The notes below the pieces were generated by a model, which was not told the DNA's origin, did not search any database, and saw only the letters and a program-made list of their open reading frames with translations. From positions 1 through 64,000 of the forward strand of contig JAGWTC010000010.1 in assembly GCA_028869135.1 (NCBI GenBank): a stretch of DNA of 64,000 bases, given 5' to 3'. Below are positions 53,834 through 63,876 of this stretch, piece after piece. A program made the position numbers and the translations under genes. How positions within the stretch are numbered: position 1 is the stretch's first letter; every line of letters begins with the position of its first letter. The DNA is from Rhodocyclaceae bacterium (GTDB taxonomy: Bacteria > Pseudomonadota > Gammaproteobacteria > Burkholderiales > Rhodocyclaceae).

Positions 53834-53849
53834 ACTTGATGCGCAACGC

Positions 53850-54986
53850 CTATCGCAATTGCTCGTACAACAGACCGAGGATCTGATTCGACACGTCGCC
53901 GGTATCGACGCCGCCCTCCTTGGTCAGCACCTGGACCGTGCTGCTGTCGCCCGCGCCCTTGATGAAGATGCGGAACTGGGAGTTCTTGTTCAGATTCTTG
54001 TCGCTGCTCTTCCAGAACGCCATCTTCGACAGCCAGCCTTCATCCTTCTTGGACTTCGCATCGGCGTCCGGATCGACATAGCGGACATAGTAGATGCCTT
54101 GCGAACGATCGCGATCCTCAACGGTAAAGCCGACCCGATCAAGCGCCAGGCCGATACGGCGCCAGGCTCGATCGAAAGGCTCGCTGACCGTCAGCGTGGT
54201 GCCGCTGGGGCCGCTGCGGTTGAGCTTGGCCCGATCCGCCTTGGGCCCTGTCGCAACCGCGGCCTTGGCCTTGCTTTCCTCGACACCGAGACGCACCATC
54301 AGGCGGCGCAGCATCTCCGCCTCAAGATCAGGATCGGGTTCGCGCGGTTGCCAGCGGGTTTCCGACTTGCCCTCGGTCACATACACTTCGTACATGCCGC
54401 GATGACTGATATAGATTTCGGTGGAACCGTCGGCCGTCTTTTCCAGACGCGTGCGATATTTGTCGCGCTCGGCCGTGGAGTAAAGCGAATCCAGAGCCTT
54501 GCCCAGGGCGTTCCGCAGGAAGTCCTGCGGCAGTTTGGCGCGGTTTTCGGCCCAGTCGGTTTCCATGACCCCGGCTTGCGGCATTTCGACATTGATCAGC
54601 ATGCCGTTTTCCTGCCAGAACTCCTTGACCGTATCCCATAGCTTTTCCGGCGGCACGCCGGGAACAACCAGCCAGCGCTGGCTGCCGGAACGCTCGATGC
54701 GCAGGTCGCCGATCTGCGGCAGTACCTCGGTCTTGCCGGCTGCCCCGGCCTGGGCCTGACGTTCACCGCTATAGGCCGAGAAGGTGGTCGGCCCCTTGCC
54801 GCTATCGGGAACCGCATAGCGTCCATCACGCTCCGGCGTCACCAGGTCGGGCGGGATTTCCAGGGGGCGGATTTTCTTGCCCTCCGACTTGTATTCGATT
54901 TTCTTCGACTCGGGCATCATGCTGCAACCGGCCAGAAAAACCAGCGAACATGCCAGGGCATGGGTAAGAATGTGGGCGCGTTTCAT
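53850..54986 (-). CDS. bamC: Outer membrane assembly lipoprotein BamC
   Basis: A 378-residue lipoprotein of the BAM complex. It has the signal MKRAHILTHALACSLVFLAG with Cys in LAGC, the unstructured N-terminal segment that binds BamD (RPLEIPPDLVTPERDGRYAV) and two helix-grip domains. The genes dapA and bamC lie in this order, dapA upstream with 2 bp between them, exactly as in E. coli. The frame is open further upstream, but the signal peptide sets the start. Confidence 0.93.
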   Translation of the reverse strand: MKRAHILTHALACSLVFLAGCSMMPESKKIEYKSEGKKIRPLEIPPDLVTPERDGRYAVPDSGKGPTTFSAYSGERQAQAGAAGKTEVLPQIGDLRIERSGSQRWLVVPGVPPEKLWDTVKEFWQENGMLINVEMPQAGVMETDWAENRAKLPQDFLRNALGKALDSLYSTAERDKYRTRLEKTADGSTEIYISHRGMYEVYVTEGKSETRWQPREPDPDLEAEMLRRLMVRLGVEESKAKAAVATGPKADRAKLNRSGPSGTTLTVSEPFDRAWRRIGLALDRVGFTVEDRDRSQGIYYVRYVDPDADAKSKKDEGWLSKMAFWKSSDKNLNKNSQFRIFIKGAGDSSTVQVLTKEGGVDTGDVSNQILGLLYEQLR

Positions 54987-54988
54987 GG

Positions 54989-55867
54989 TCAGACCTGAAT
55001 GCCGGCCTCGCGCATGGCGGCGCGGACAGGTTCGTGATATTCGGAGGAAAGGGTCGTCAGCGGCAGACGAATGCCGCCGCCGATCAGGCCCATCTGCTGC
55101 ACTGCCCACTTGGCCGGAATCGGGTTGGCCTCAAGGAAGAGGTTCTTGTGCAGACCGAGCAGCTTGAAGTGCGTCTCGCGGGCACGCTTCACGTCGCCGG
55201 CCAGCGCGGCGGCAACCATCTCGTGCATCAACTTCGGCGCCACGGTGGCGGTCACCGAGATGCAGCCGCGGCCGCCGAGCAGCACCAGCGCGACGCCGGT
55301 CGCATCGTCACCGCTATACACGGCGAAGTCCTTGGGCGCGCGCTTCAGCAGGTCGGCACCGCGTTCGAGATCGCCGGTCGCATCCTTGATGCCGACGACA
55401 TTCCGGATTTGCGCGAGGCGCAGCGCGGTGTCGTTGGACAGATCGGCGACGGTGCGGCCCGGCACGTTGTAGAGAATCAGCGGCAGGTCGACGGCCTCGG
55501 CAATCGCCTTGAAATGCTGGTACAGGCCTTCCTGCGTCGGCTTGTTGTAGTAGGGCACGACCGACAGATGCGCATCGGCGCCGGCTTCCTTGGCATACTG
55601 CGCCAGCTCGATCGCTTCGGGGGTCGAATTGGCGCCAGTGCCGGCAATCACCGGAATGCGACCGGCGATGTGATCCACCGTGGTCTTGATCAGCAGGCAA
55701 TGCTCGTCGAAATCGACGGTCGGCGATTCGCCCGTGGTGCCGACAACGACGATGCCGTCCGTACCTTCGGCGACATGCCAGTCGAGCATGCGCTTCAATG
55801 CAGGGATATCGAGACTGCCGTCGTCCTGCATGGGGGTGGGAATAGCGGGTAGCGAACCTGTGATCAT
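54989..55867 (-). CDS. dapA: 4-hydroxy-tetrahydrodipicolinate synthase
   Basis: A 292-residue class I aldolase-like enzyme condensing pyruvate with aspartate semialdehyde for lysine and cell-wall diaminopimelate. Start [20 protein letters not shown], substrate motif [10 protein letters not shown], Tyr-containing [17 protein letters not shown] and the Schiff-base Lys in [14 protein letters not shown] are all present. It uses the product of asd, which is cut off at the other end of the window. Confidence 0.97.
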   Translation of the reverse strand: MITGSLPAIPTPMQDDGSLDIPALKRMLDWHVAEGTDGIVVVGTTGESPTVDFDEHCLLIKTTVDHIAGRIPVIAGTGANSTPEAIELAQYAKEAGADAHLSVVPYYNKPTQEGLYQHFKAIAEAVDLPLILYNVPGRTVADLSNDTALRLAQIRNVVGIKDATGDLERGADLLKRAPKDFAVYSGDDATGVALVLLGGRGCISVTATVAPKLMHEMVAAALAGDVKRARETHFKLLGLHKNLFLEANPIPAKWAVQQMGLIGGGIRLPLTTLSSEYHEPVRAAMREAGIQV

Positions 55868-55953
55868 GATTTACTCGGTCAGGAATCTAGGGATGAAAGT
55901 TTAAATTGGGATGACGGCAAGCGCAGCCGGCTGTGTAAGTGTTTGTGAAGCCC

Positions 55954-56892
55954 TCAACCGTCGAGCCCGGCCAGCGCACGCACATGCGCCTCGGCGCTGC
56001 GCCCCAGGGCCGACAGGTTGTAGCCGCCTTCGAGGATGGATACGATGCGCCCCTGGCACACCTGGTCGGCAAAGCTCTTGATCAACTGCGTCACCCAGGC
56101 GTAATCGGAATCGACAAAAGCCAGGCCGGCCATATCGTCCTCGGCATGCGCATCGAAGCCGGCCGAGATGAAGATCATCTGCGGCTGAAACTTCTCCAGC
56201 GCGGGGATCCACTCTTCAAGCGCGGCCTTCTTCAGCGCGTCGCCGCGAGAACCGCGCGGCAACGGCACGTTGATCATGTTCGGCGCCGGGTTCTGCGTGC
56301 CCGACCCCGGATAGAAGGGGTGCTGGAAGATGCTGCACATCAGGTACTCGGGTTTGTTCGAGAACATTTCCTCGGTGCCGTTGCCGTGGTGCACATCGAA
56401 GTCGACGATGGCGACGCGCTCCAGACCCCAGTGCTCGACCGCGTGCGCGGCGGCAACGGCGATATTGTTGAAGAAGCTGAAGCCCATGGCGCGGTCGCTC
56501 TCGGCATGGTGGCCGCACGGGCGCACCGAGCAGAAGGCGTTCTTGACCGTGCCCTCCATGACCAGATCGGTGGCCAGCACGCCGGAGCCGGCCGCGCGCA
56601 GGATCGCGCTGTGCGAACCCGGGCTCATGGCGGTGTCCGGATCCAGATGCACAATGCCCTGCTGCGGCGCCGAGCGGTGGATCATCTCGATGTAATCATC
56701 CGGATGCACGCGCGCCAGTTCCTCGTCCGAGGCGAGCGGCGCTTCATGCTGATCGAGATGGTCGAACAGGCCGGACGCGACGAAGCGGTCATTGATCGCA
56801 TCCATGCGCGCAGCGCGCTCCGGATGGTAGCTGCCCGGATCGTGCTTCCAGCAATCCGGGTGGGAAATGAAGGCGGTCGTGTGTTCGCTCAT
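55954..56892 (-). CDS. Histone deacetylase-family (class II-like) amidohydrolase
   Basis: A 312-residue zinc amidohydrolase. Catalytic landmarks are RPCGHHAESDRAMGFSFFNN (His pair), VDFDVHHGNGTEEMF (metal Asp and His) and GFDAHAEDDMAGL (metal Asp). Bacterial members include acetylpolyamine amidohydrolases and acetoin-utilisation-like proteins; the substrate here is unknown. Start MSEHTTAFISHPDC at 56892. Confidence 0.92.
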   Translation of the reverse strand: MSEHTTAFISHPDCWKHDPGSYHPERAARMDAINDRFVASGLFDHLDQHEAPLASDEELARVHPDDYIEMIHRSAPQQGIVHLDPDTAMSPGSHSAILRAAGSGVLATDLVMEGTVKNAFCSVRPCGHHAESDRAMGFSFFNNIAVAAAHAVEHWGLERVAIVDFDVHHGNGTEEMFSNKPEYLMCSIFQHPFYPGSGTQNPAPNMINVPLPRGSRGDALKKAALEEWIPALEKFQPQMIFISAGFDAHAEDDMAGLAFVDSDYAWVTQLIKSFADQVCQGRIVSILEGGYNLSALGRSAEAHVRALAGLDG

Positions 56893-57025
56893 GCGGCTCT
56901 CCTGAAAACCCTGGCGGGAAGTTCGGGGGATTTGTGGCAAAGTTGCCATTATCGCCGAAACTGAAACGTTTTCGCAGCTGTCCAGACAGCTTCTTGCGTC
57001 AAATTGGCCCGTCCGGCCGCAACTT

Positions 57026-57994
57026 ATGAGCACAATTTCCGATCTTTCCAGCCACCATGCCACCATCCGCGCCGTCCTGGCGGCGGCGGGGCAGATCATC
57101 CTCGGCAAGGATGCCCAGCTCAAGCTTGCGCTCGCCTGTCTGCTGGCGCGCGGCCACCTGCTCATCGAAGACCTGCCCGGCGTGGGCAAAACCACGCTGG
57201 CGCATGTGCTGGCGCGGCTGCTGGGGCTGGAGTTCCAGCGCATCCAGTTCACCAGCGACATGCTGCCGGCCGACATCATCGGGGTGTCCGTGTTCGAGCG
57301 CACCAGCGGCAGCTTCCAGTTCCACCCCGGGCCGATTTTTTCCCAACTGATCCTCGCCGACGAAATCAATCGCGCCACGCCCAAGGCCCAGAGCGCCCTG
57401 CTCGAAGCCATGGAGGAACGGCAGGTCACCTCCGAAGGCATCACGCGCCCTCTGCCCGAACCCTTTTTCGTCATCGCTACGCAGAATCCCGCCCATCAGA
57501 TCGGCACCTTCGCCCTGCCGGAATCGCAGCTCGACCGCTTTCTGATGCGCATCGAGCTCGGCTATCCGGATCGCGAGGCCGAGCGCGCCCTCCTTGCCGG
57601 AGCCGACCGCCGCACCCTGCTCGCCGCGCTGCCGCCGATGCTGCAGGCCGACGAGCTGAAGCAGTTGCAGGAAACCGCAGCGGCAATTCACGTCTCGCCG
57701 GCACTGATCGAATACGTGCAGGCCATCGCCGAATACACTCGCCATGGCGGCCCTTTCGTGAACGGTCTGTCGCCGCGCGCCACGCTGGGCCTGCTCGCCG
57801 CCGCCCGCGCCTGGGCCTTGCTCGAAGGCCGTCCGCATGTGCTGCCCGAGGACGTTCAGGCCGTGCTGCCCGGCGTCGTCGCGCACCGGCTGCAGGTCGG
57901 CGGCGCTGCGGGCCAGGTCCTGGGCGACGCCTTCGCCAAGGCCGGCGGCAATGCCATCGGCCGTCACCTGATCGAGGCCGTTCCGCTGCCGTGA
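57026..57994 (+). CDS. MoxR-family AAA+ ATPase
   Basis: A 322-residue AAA+ ATPase with Walker A LPGVGKTTLAH, Walker B LADEINRATPKAQSALLEAM and the sensor region FFVIATQNPAHQIGTFALPE. It is the first gene of a conserved trio with DUF58 and TgpA; MoxR proteins are thought to act as chaperones that mature partner proteins. The stop overlaps the GTG start of the DUF58 gene (GTGA). Confidence 0.95.
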   Translation: MSTISDLSSHHATIRAVLAAAGQIILGKDAQLKLALACLLARGHLLIEDLPGVGKTTLAHVLARLLGLEFQRIQFTSDMLPADIIGVSVFERTSGSFQFHPGPIFSQLILADEINRATPKAQSALLEAMEERQVTSEGITRPLPEPFFVIATQNPAHQIGTFALPESQLDRFLMRIELGYPDREAERALLAGADRRTLLAALPPMLQADELKQLQETAAAIHVSPALIEYVQAIAEYTRHGGPFVNGLSPRATLGLLAAARAWALLEGRPHVLPEDVQAVLPGVVAHRLQVGGAAGQVLGDAFAKAGGNAIGRHLIEAVPLP

Positions 57995-58950
57995 AACTGC
58001 CATTGCGGCGCTGGCGGCAGTGGTTCAGCGGCTTGTTGTCGCCACGCCGCGCAGATGTGCCGCCGCTGACACTGACGCAACGGCGCGTCTATGTATTGCC
58101 GACGGCCGCCGGCCTGATGTACGCCTTCACGCTGGCGCTCATGCTGATCGGCAGCATCAACTACAACCTCAGCCTCGGCTACGCGCTGACCTTTCTGCTC
58201 GCCGGCCTCGGCATCGTCGCCATCGTGCAGAGCTTTCGCAATCTCGCGGGCTTGCAACTGAGGCCGGCACGCCCCACGCCCGGCTTTGCCGGTGCGCAGG
58301 TGCATTTCGGCGTGCGCCTCGACAGCCAGCGACGGCGCACCGGGCTGAAGCTCAGCCTCGCCGGTGGCGAGTCTGTCCTCTGTCATGTGCAGACGCAGGA
58401 GCTCGTGCATCTGGCGCTGCCCGTGCAACACCGCGGCTGGCAGGCCATGCCGCGCCTCACCGTCGCCAGCACCTGGCCGCTCGGTCTGATCAAGGCCTGG
58501 AGCCATGCCCGCTTCGACGAGCGCAGCCTCGTCTATCCGGCGCCCGTCGCCGCCGCCCCGCCCTGGCCGGGTGCCGGCGGTGAGGGCCGTCATCTCGACA
58601 TGAGCGAGCCGGACGACTTCTTCGGCCTGCGCCCGCATCGCAGCGGCGATCTGCGCCAGCATGTCGCCTGGAAGGCTTCCGCCCGCCTCGACGAACACCT
58701 GCTGTCCAAGCAGTTCGCGGCCGAACAAGGCGAACTGCTGTGGTTCAGGCTCGACCTTGCCCCCGGCGCCACGCTGGAGGAGAAGCTTTCCGTACTCACG
58801 CGCTGGGTGCTCGATGCCCACGCCGCGCAGCAACGCTACGCGCTGCGTCTGGACGGCACCGCACTTCCCCCCGCCACCGGCAGCGAACACCTGCATGCAT
58901 GCCTGCAAGCACTTGCGCTTTACGGGCCGCCGCCCGATGAGAGACGGTGA
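57991..58950 (+). CDS. DUF58 domain membrane protein
   Basis: A 319-residue protein starting with GTG at 57991. It has two N-terminal membrane helices (TAAGLMYAFTLALMLIGSIN; ALTFLLAGLGIVAIVQSF) and a cytosolic DUF58 region with the hallmark FFGLRPHRSGDLRQHVAWKA. It is translationally coupled to both neighbours. DUF58 proteins bind or present substrates for MoxR ATPases; the function is not fully known. Confidence 0.93.
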   Translation: MKLPLRRWRQWFSGLLSPRRADVPPLTLTQRRVYVLPTAAGLMYAFTLALMLIGSINYNLSLGYALTFLLAGLGIVAIVQSFRNLAGLQLRPARPTPGFAGAQVHFGVRLDSQRRRTGLKLSLAGGESVLCHVQTQELVHLALPVQHRGWQAMPRLTVASTWPLGLIKAWSHARFDERSLVYPAPVAAAPPWPGAGGEGRHLDMSEPDDFFGLRPHRSGDLRQHVAWKASARLDEHLLSKQFAAEQGELLWFRLDLAPGATLEEKLSVLTRWVLDAHAAQQRYALRLDGTALPPATGSEHLHACLQALALYGPPPDERR

Positions 58951-60956
58951 TGGGCAAACGTGACCTCTCGCCCACGCCCCGACGCCTCTTCCGCAAGAAG
59001 AACGCTTGCCTGCCGCCCCTGACGCTGGTGCAGGGCTGGTGGCTGTTCGCGACGGCGCTCGCCGCGCTGCTGCCGCTGATTCAGCACCTGCCACTGTGGC
59101 TGAGCACGGCCGCAGTGACGGGCATGGCCTGGCGGGCCTGGCTGAGCTGGCGCAACGGGCGCCTGCCGCCGCGCTGGTTGCTGTTTCTACTCGTCGTCGC
59201 GGCTTGCGTCGCCGTCGCCTACAGCTATCGCGGCTTTTTCGGCCGCAACCCCGGCATCGCCCTGCTGGTCATCTTTCTCGCACTGAAGCTGCTCGAACTG
59301 CGCAGTGTGCGCGACGGCATCACGGTCGTTCTGCTGGCCTGCTTCCTGTTGATGGCCGGCTTCCTTTTCAATCAGGGCATCGCCGCCGCGCTGTATGCGC
59401 TGGCCGCCCTGGTCGTGGCCGTGGCCGCGCTGATCGCCCTCCAAGCCGGGCCGCCGGTGCGGGTTCACGAGCGGCTCGGGCAAAGCGCATCGCTACTGGG
59501 GCAGGCCCTGCCCTTCATGCTGGTCCTGTTTCTGCTGTTTCCGCGCGTCCAGGGGCCGCTGTGGGGCTTGCCGCAAGACGCCTACACGGCCGCCTCGGGC
59601 CTGAGCGACACCATGGCGCCGGGCAGCATCAGCCAGGTCGCCCAGTCCGACGCCATCGCCTTTCGCGTGCAATTCAAGGGCGCGGCACCGCCGCCGCATC
59701 AGCAGTACTGGCGCGTGCTGACGCTGACGGATTACGACGGTCAGGTCTGGCGCCATCACCCGACGCGGGAACACGACGCCCTGCCCTACGCGCCCGCCGG
59801 CCCTTCCGTCGATTATGAAATCACGCTGGAACCCCACAATCTGCGCGGCTTGCCGGTGCTGGAGAAAGCCGGCCTGCTACCGCCGGAGAGCAGCTTCAGC
59901 GCCGACCGTCTGGTGCTTGCCGCAACGCCGGTGCGCAGTCGCATGCGCTACGCCATGCGCTCCTACCCCGACTACACGCCGCCGCCGGAAGAGAATGCGC
60001 GCATTCTCGCCGCCGCGCTGAGCATTCCGCCCGAGGTCAATCCGCGCACGCGGGCGCAGGCCCGGCAGTGGCGGGCGCAATCTTCGAGCGATGCGGACAT
60101 CCTGCGCGCCGCCGCCGAGTTCTTCCAGTCGCAATTGCTCGCCTATACGTTGAATCCGCCGCTGATGGAGAAGGACGCCGTGGATGCCTTCCTGTTCGAA
60201 CACAAGCGCGGCTTCTGCGAGCACTTTGCCTCCGCCTTTGCTTTTGCCCTGCGCGCCGCCGGCGTGCCGGCGCGCATCATCGGCGGCTATCAGGGCGGCG
60301 AGATCAATCCGGTCGACGGCTATTTCACGGTGCGTCAATACGACGCGCATGTCTGGGTCGAGGCCTGGATCGATGGATGGGGATGGGTACGCGTGGACCC
60401 CACCGCCGACAGCACGCCACGCCGCATCGAAGGCGGCCTGCGCACGGCGATCGGCGGCGGCGAAGCGCCGTTGCTGGCAAGACAGGACTATGCCTGGCTG
60501 CGCGAGTTTCGCTATCGCATGGACGCCGTTACGAATGCCTGGAATCAGGCCGTGCTCGGCTTCAACCCTCAGCGTCAGCGCGAGGTGCTCGGGCGGCTGG
60601 GCATGAGCGAGCCCGACTGGAGGAAGATGAGCGCCTGGCTGGCCGGGCTCTGCGGCGCGCTGATTCTGGCGCTGGTACTGAATGCCATGCGCGAGCGCAA
60701 GAAGCACGACGCGACTCGCCACGCCTGGCAAATTTTCCTGCGCAAACTGGCGCGCCAGGGAATCGACGCCCAGCCCTGGATGGGGCCGGATACGCTGGCC
60801 CGGCGCGCCGCCGCACAATTGCCGCAGCATGCCGCGGCAATTCGTGCCATCACCGCGGCCTATGTCGCGCTACGCTATGGCGACGAACTTCCGCCCGAAC
60901 TGCGCAGACGGCAGACCGCCGCGCTGCGCGACATGATCCGCCGCTTCCGCCCATGA
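58950..60956 (+). CDS. tgpA: TgpA-type transglutaminase-like membrane protein
   Basis: A 668-residue inner-membrane protein. Residues 1-190 contain about six helices (DUF3488 region), followed by a large periplasmic transglutaminase-like domain with the catalytic triad visible as Cys in KRGFCEHFASAFAFALRAAG, His in QYDAHVWVEAWIDG and Asp in VRVDPTA, a further helix near 575 and a cytosolic tail (DUF4129-like). Pseudomonas TgpA is essential for viability. It overlaps DUF58 and mltB by one and four bases respectively. Confidence 0.93.
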   Translation: MGKRDLSPTPRRLFRKKNACLPPLTLVQGWWLFATALAALLPLIQHLPLWLSTAAVTGMAWRAWLSWRNGRLPPRWLLFLLVVAACVAVAYSYRGFFGRNPGIALLVIFLALKLLELRSVRDGITVVLLACFLLMAGFLFNQGIAAALYALAALVVAVAALIALQAGPPVRVHERLGQSASLLGQALPFMLVLFLLFPRVQGPLWGLPQDAYTAASGLSDTMAPGSISQVAQSDAIAFRVQFKGAAPPPHQQYWRVLTLTDYDGQVWRHHPTREHDALPYAPAGPSVDYEITLEPHNLRGLPVLEKAGLLPPESSFSADRLVLAATPVRSRMRYAMRSYPDYTPPPEENARILAAALSIPPEVNPRTRAQARQWRAQSSSDADILRAAAEFFQSQLLAYTLNPPLMEKDAVDAFLFEHKRGFCEHFASAFAFALRAAGVPARIIGGYQGGEINPVDGYFTVRQYDAHVWVEAWIDGWGWVRVDPTADSTPRRIEGGLRTAIGGGEAPLLARQDYAWLREFRYRMDAVTNAWNQAVLGFNPQRQREVLGRLGMSEPDWRKMSAWLAGLCGALILALVLNAMRERKKHDATRHAWQIFLRKLARQGIDAQPWMGPDTLARRAAAQLPQHAAAIRAITAAYVALRYGDELPPELRRRQTAALRDMIRRFRP

Positions 60957-61942
60957 AATCGAAACAAACGCTCCACCTCCTTGCCCTGCTCAGCCTCGCC
61001 CACCTGCCTGCCTGGGGCGCCGACAGCAGCGGCGTTCGCTACAGCGAACGCGCCGACGTCAAGGACTTCATGGCGGAAATGAAACAGAAACACGACTTTC
61101 CGGAAGCCTGGCTGATCCGCCAGTTCGACCAGGCCGAATTCAAGCCCGCCGTCATCAAGTACATCCTGCCGCCGGCCAGCCCGCAGGTGCGTTCGTGGAA
61201 GACCTATCGCGGCCGCTTCGTCGAGCCCAGGCGGATAGCAGCGGGGCTCGCCTTCTGGAAGGACAACGCGGCCACGCTGAAGCGCGCCAGCGAGCAATAC
61301 GGCGTGCCCGAGGAGATCATCGTCGCCATCATCGGCATCGAAACCATCTACGGCAAGCAGATGGGTGACTTCGAAACCTTTTCGGCGCTGACCACACTGG
61401 CGTTCGACTATCCGCCGCGCGCCGCGTTGTTCCGCACTCAGCTTGAAGAACTGCTGCTGCTCGCCCGCGATGAAGGCCGCAGCCCGCGCAGCTATAGCGG
61501 TTCGTTCGCCGGTGCGCTGGGCCTGCCGCAATTCCTGCCGGGCAGCATCCGGCGTTATGCAGTCAATTACGATGGCGACGATCGCGAAGACCTGACGACA
61601 CCGGCAGACGCCATCGGCAGCGTCGCCAACTTCCTCGTCGCGCACGGCTGGGTCAAGGACGGCCCCATCGTCGCGCCCGCCCGCATCGACGACACGGCGG
61701 CGGCGCCGCTGCTCGCGCAAGGCATCAAGCCGCAGATGCTGCCGGCCGACATGGTGGGCCTCGTCACCCGACCGGATGCACCGCAGCAGGCCGCAGCCCT
61801 GATCGACCTGATCACCCCCGATCAGTCCACCGAATACTGGCTCGGCTACCAGAACTTCTACGTCATCACGCGCTACAACCGCTCCAGCTTCTACGCCATG
61901 GCGGTGCACGATCTCGCGCAGGCGCTGCGCGAACGGCGCTAG
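60953..61942 (+). CDS. mltB: Membrane-bound lytic murein transglycosylase B
   Basis: A 329-residue lytic transglycosylase cleaving peptidoglycan glycan strands. It has an N-terminal signal peptide (ending AWGA), the catalytic Glu in IVAIIGIETIYGKQMGDFET and the SGSFAGALGLPQFLPGSIRR motif, all of the MltB family. There is no lipobox Cys, so the mature protein is probably soluble in the periplasm. It is coupled by ATGA to tgpA. Confidence 0.93.
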   Translation: MKSKQTLHLLALLSLAHLPAWGADSSGVRYSERADVKDFMAEMKQKHDFPEAWLIRQFDQAEFKPAVIKYILPPASPQVRSWKTYRGRFVEPRRIAAGLAFWKDNAATLKRASEQYGVPEEIIVAIIGIETIYGKQMGDFETFSALTTLAFDYPPRAALFRTQLEELLLLARDEGRSPRSYSGSFAGALGLPQFLPGSIRRYAVNYDGDDREDLTTPADAIGSVANFLVAHGWVKDGPIVAPARIDDTAAAPLLAQGIKPQMLPADMVGLVTRPDAPQQAAALIDLITPDQSTEYWLGYQNFYVITRYNRSSFYAMAVHDLAQALRERR

Positions 61943-61946
61943 TCAG

Positions 61947-61989
61947 CCCCGCTGCATAAGCGCAAAAGGGCGGGATTCAGGCAGCGGGG
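61947..61989. terminator. Candidate convergent terminator between mltB and rpoS
   Basis: Arms CCCCGCTGC and GCAGCGGGG form a 9-bp perfect stem with a 25-base loop exactly filling the gap between the two convergent stops. No T-run is present, so activity is uncertain. Confidence 0.35.
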
Positions 61990-61990
61990 A

Positions 61991-62932
61991 TCAAAGCAGG
62001 GCGTCCTTGCCCACACCCTCTCTCGCCATCTGCCGCCGCAGATGCGCGATGGCTTCTAGCTGGATCTGGCGCACGCGTTCGCGCGTGAGGCCCAGCTCCT
62101 CGGCCAGCGCTTCCAGCGTCGTGATGTCGTGGCCGTTGAGCCCGTAGCGGCGTTCGACCACGCTGCGCTGGCGCTCGGTCAGTTGACTGACCCAACTGGC
62201 GACGCGCGCTTCCATTTCGGAATGTTCGAAATGCAGCTCGGGATCTTCCGCATCCTCGTCGGCAATGGCGTCGCCGACGGAAAGATCGGAGTCGATATCC
62301 AGCGGCGTATCGAGCGAGGCGGCGCGTTCGTTGAGCGCCAGGATGTGGCGAACCTCTTCGAGCGGCTTGTCGAGAATGCGCGCGACTTCTTCGAGGTGGG
62401 CGCCGTGCCGGCCCGCGACTTCGCCGCTGGTTTCGAGATGGCGCAGCGTGCGCAGCACATGGTTCAATTCCTTGATCACATGCACCGGCAGGCGGATCGT
62501 GCGCGACTGGTTCATGATCGCGCGCTCGATGTTCTGGCGTATCCACCAGGTCGCGTAGGTCGAGAAGCGGAAGCCACGCTCGGGGTCGAATTTTTCGAGC
62601 GCGTGAATGAGGCCGAGATTGCCCTCCTCGATCAGATCGTCGAGCGGCAGGCCGCGATTGAGGTAACGCTTGGCAATGCTGACGACGAGGCGCAGATTGC
62701 ATTCGATCATGCGCTGCCGGGCGGCGAAATCGCCGGCGCGGTTCTTGCGCGCCAGCGCAAGCTCCTCGTCGGCCTTGAGCAGCGAGCTCGCGCCGATCTC
62801 GTTCAGGTACAGCTGGGTGACGTCGTTGAGGAACTCGGTGGCCGGGTTGAATTCGACTTCGGCCTCGGGCGGCGGCGTTGCCTCGCCCTCGTTTTCCCGA
62901 TTGTCTTCGTCGGTGAAGATATCTTCGCTCAT
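61991..62932 (-). CDS. rpoS: RNA polymerase sigma factor RpoS
   Basis: A 313-residue stationary-phase sigma factor of the sigma-70 type. Region 1.2 is [15 protein letters not shown], region 2 is [20 protein letters not shown] through [15 protein letters not shown], and region 4 ends with [20 protein letters not shown]. It lies directly after nlpD, the canonical pcm-nlpD-rpoS order, and is probably transcribed both from nlpD and from a promoter within it. RpoS controls stress responses and storage polymers in related bacteria. Confidence 0.96.
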   Translation of the reverse strand: MSEDIFTDEDNRENEGEATPPPEAEVEFNPATEFLNDVTQLYLNEIGASSLLKADEELALARKNRAGDFAARQRMIECNLRLVVSIAKRYLNRGLPLDDLIEEGNLGLIHALEKFDPERGFRFSTYATWWIRQNIERAIMNQSRTIRLPVHVIKELNHVLRTLRHLETSGEVAGRHGAHLEEVARILDKPLEEVRHILALNERAASLDTPLDIDSDLSVGDAIADEDAEDPELHFEHSEMEARVASWVSQLTERQRSVVERRYGLNGHDITTLEALAEELGLTRERVRQIQLEAIAHLRRQMAREGVGKDALL

Positions 62933-62955
62933 GCCTGCCCCTGCGTTGTGCCGCG

Positions 62956-63876
62956 CTAGCGCGGCGGGAGGAATTTGAGTGGGTCTACCGGCTTGCCCAT
63001 ACGACGTATTTCAAAGTGCAGCTTGGGGCTGTCCGTATCGGTCGCCCCGACTTCAGCAATCTTCTGCCCCTTGGCGACGGTCTGCTTTTCCTCGACCAGC
63101 ACCTTGCTGTTATGGGCATAGACGGATAATAAAGTCTGACTGTGCTTTATGACAACTAAATTTCCATAGCCGCGCACCGCGCTGCTGACCAGCGTCACCG
63201 TCCCGCCGCTGGCAGCGAGCACCGGCTGGCCGGCCTTGGCGGGAATGTCGATGCCCTTGCTGCTGCCCTCCGCAAACGGAGTGCCCACCTTGCCGGTGGT
63301 CGGCCAAACCCAATCGGTCACCTCCTCCGCGCCCGCGACAGCAGGCGTTTCGGCAGGCTTCTCGGCGGGTTTTTCGGCAGCGGCTGCAGCTTCTGCGGGT
63401 TTTGCAGCCGGCACGGCGGCGGGCTGCTGCGCCCTGGCCCAGGCCTCGTCCGAATAGGGCTGCTTGCCGCCCTTGGGCTCCTGCTTGAGCGATGCCGCCG
63501 CTCCAGCCGCGACGGGTGCGGCCGGGGCGTTGGCGACGGGCTTGACCGTCTCCACGTCGGTCGTCCTGATCGGCGTCACCACGCCGCCGCCTTCATCCTG
63601 GGGCGGCGCGATGCGCAGGGACTGGCCGACGCGAATCACGTTCGGGTTCTCGATATTGTTCCAGGCCGCGACATCGCGATAAGGCTGGCCGTGATCAAGC
63701 GCGATGCTGTAGAGCGTGTCGCCCTTTTTAACCGTGTAGAAGCCCGGCCGCGATTCGGCAGTCGCCGCCGCACGCGCGGGGCCGGACGTGCCGCGATCGA
63801 TCACGGGCGCGGGAGGATGATTGGCGCAGGCGGAAAGCAGCGCGGTCAGCGCTACGGACAACAGCAGGCGATTCAT
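62956..63876 (-). CDS. nlpD: NlpD-type LysM/M23 lipoprotein
   Basis: A 306-residue outer-membrane lipoprotein: signal ending LSAC, LysM domain ([20 protein letters not shown]), a long Ala/Pro/Lys-rich linker, and an M23-like domain at the C-terminus. The catalytic His is replaced (SSKGIDIP instead of HxGxD), while YAHNSK and LHFEIRR remain. This is the degenerate LytM domain of NlpD, which activates amidases rather than cutting peptidoglycan. The ATG overlaps the pcm stop. Confidence 0.93.
   Translation of the reverse strand: MNRLLLSVALTALLSACANHPPAPVIDRGTSGPARAAATAESRPGFYTVKKGDTLYSIALDHGQPYRDVAAWNNIENPNVIRVGQSLRIAPPQDEGGGVVTPIRTTDVETVKPVANAPAAPVAAGAAASLKQEPKGGKQPYSDEAWARAQQPAAVPAAKPAEAAAAAEKPAEKPAETPAVAGAEEVTDWVWPTTGKVGTPFAEGSSKGIDIPAKAGQPVLAASGGTVTLVSSAVRGYGNLVVIKHSQTLLSVYAHNSKVLVEEKQTVAKGQKIAEVGATDTDSPKLHFEIRRMGKPVDPLKFLPPR

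Noticed and set aside
62956-63876. NlpD considered as an active peptidoglycan endopeptidase
   Set aside because: The first zinc-ligand His of the M23 motif is missing (SSKGIDIP), as in amidase-activating NlpD.
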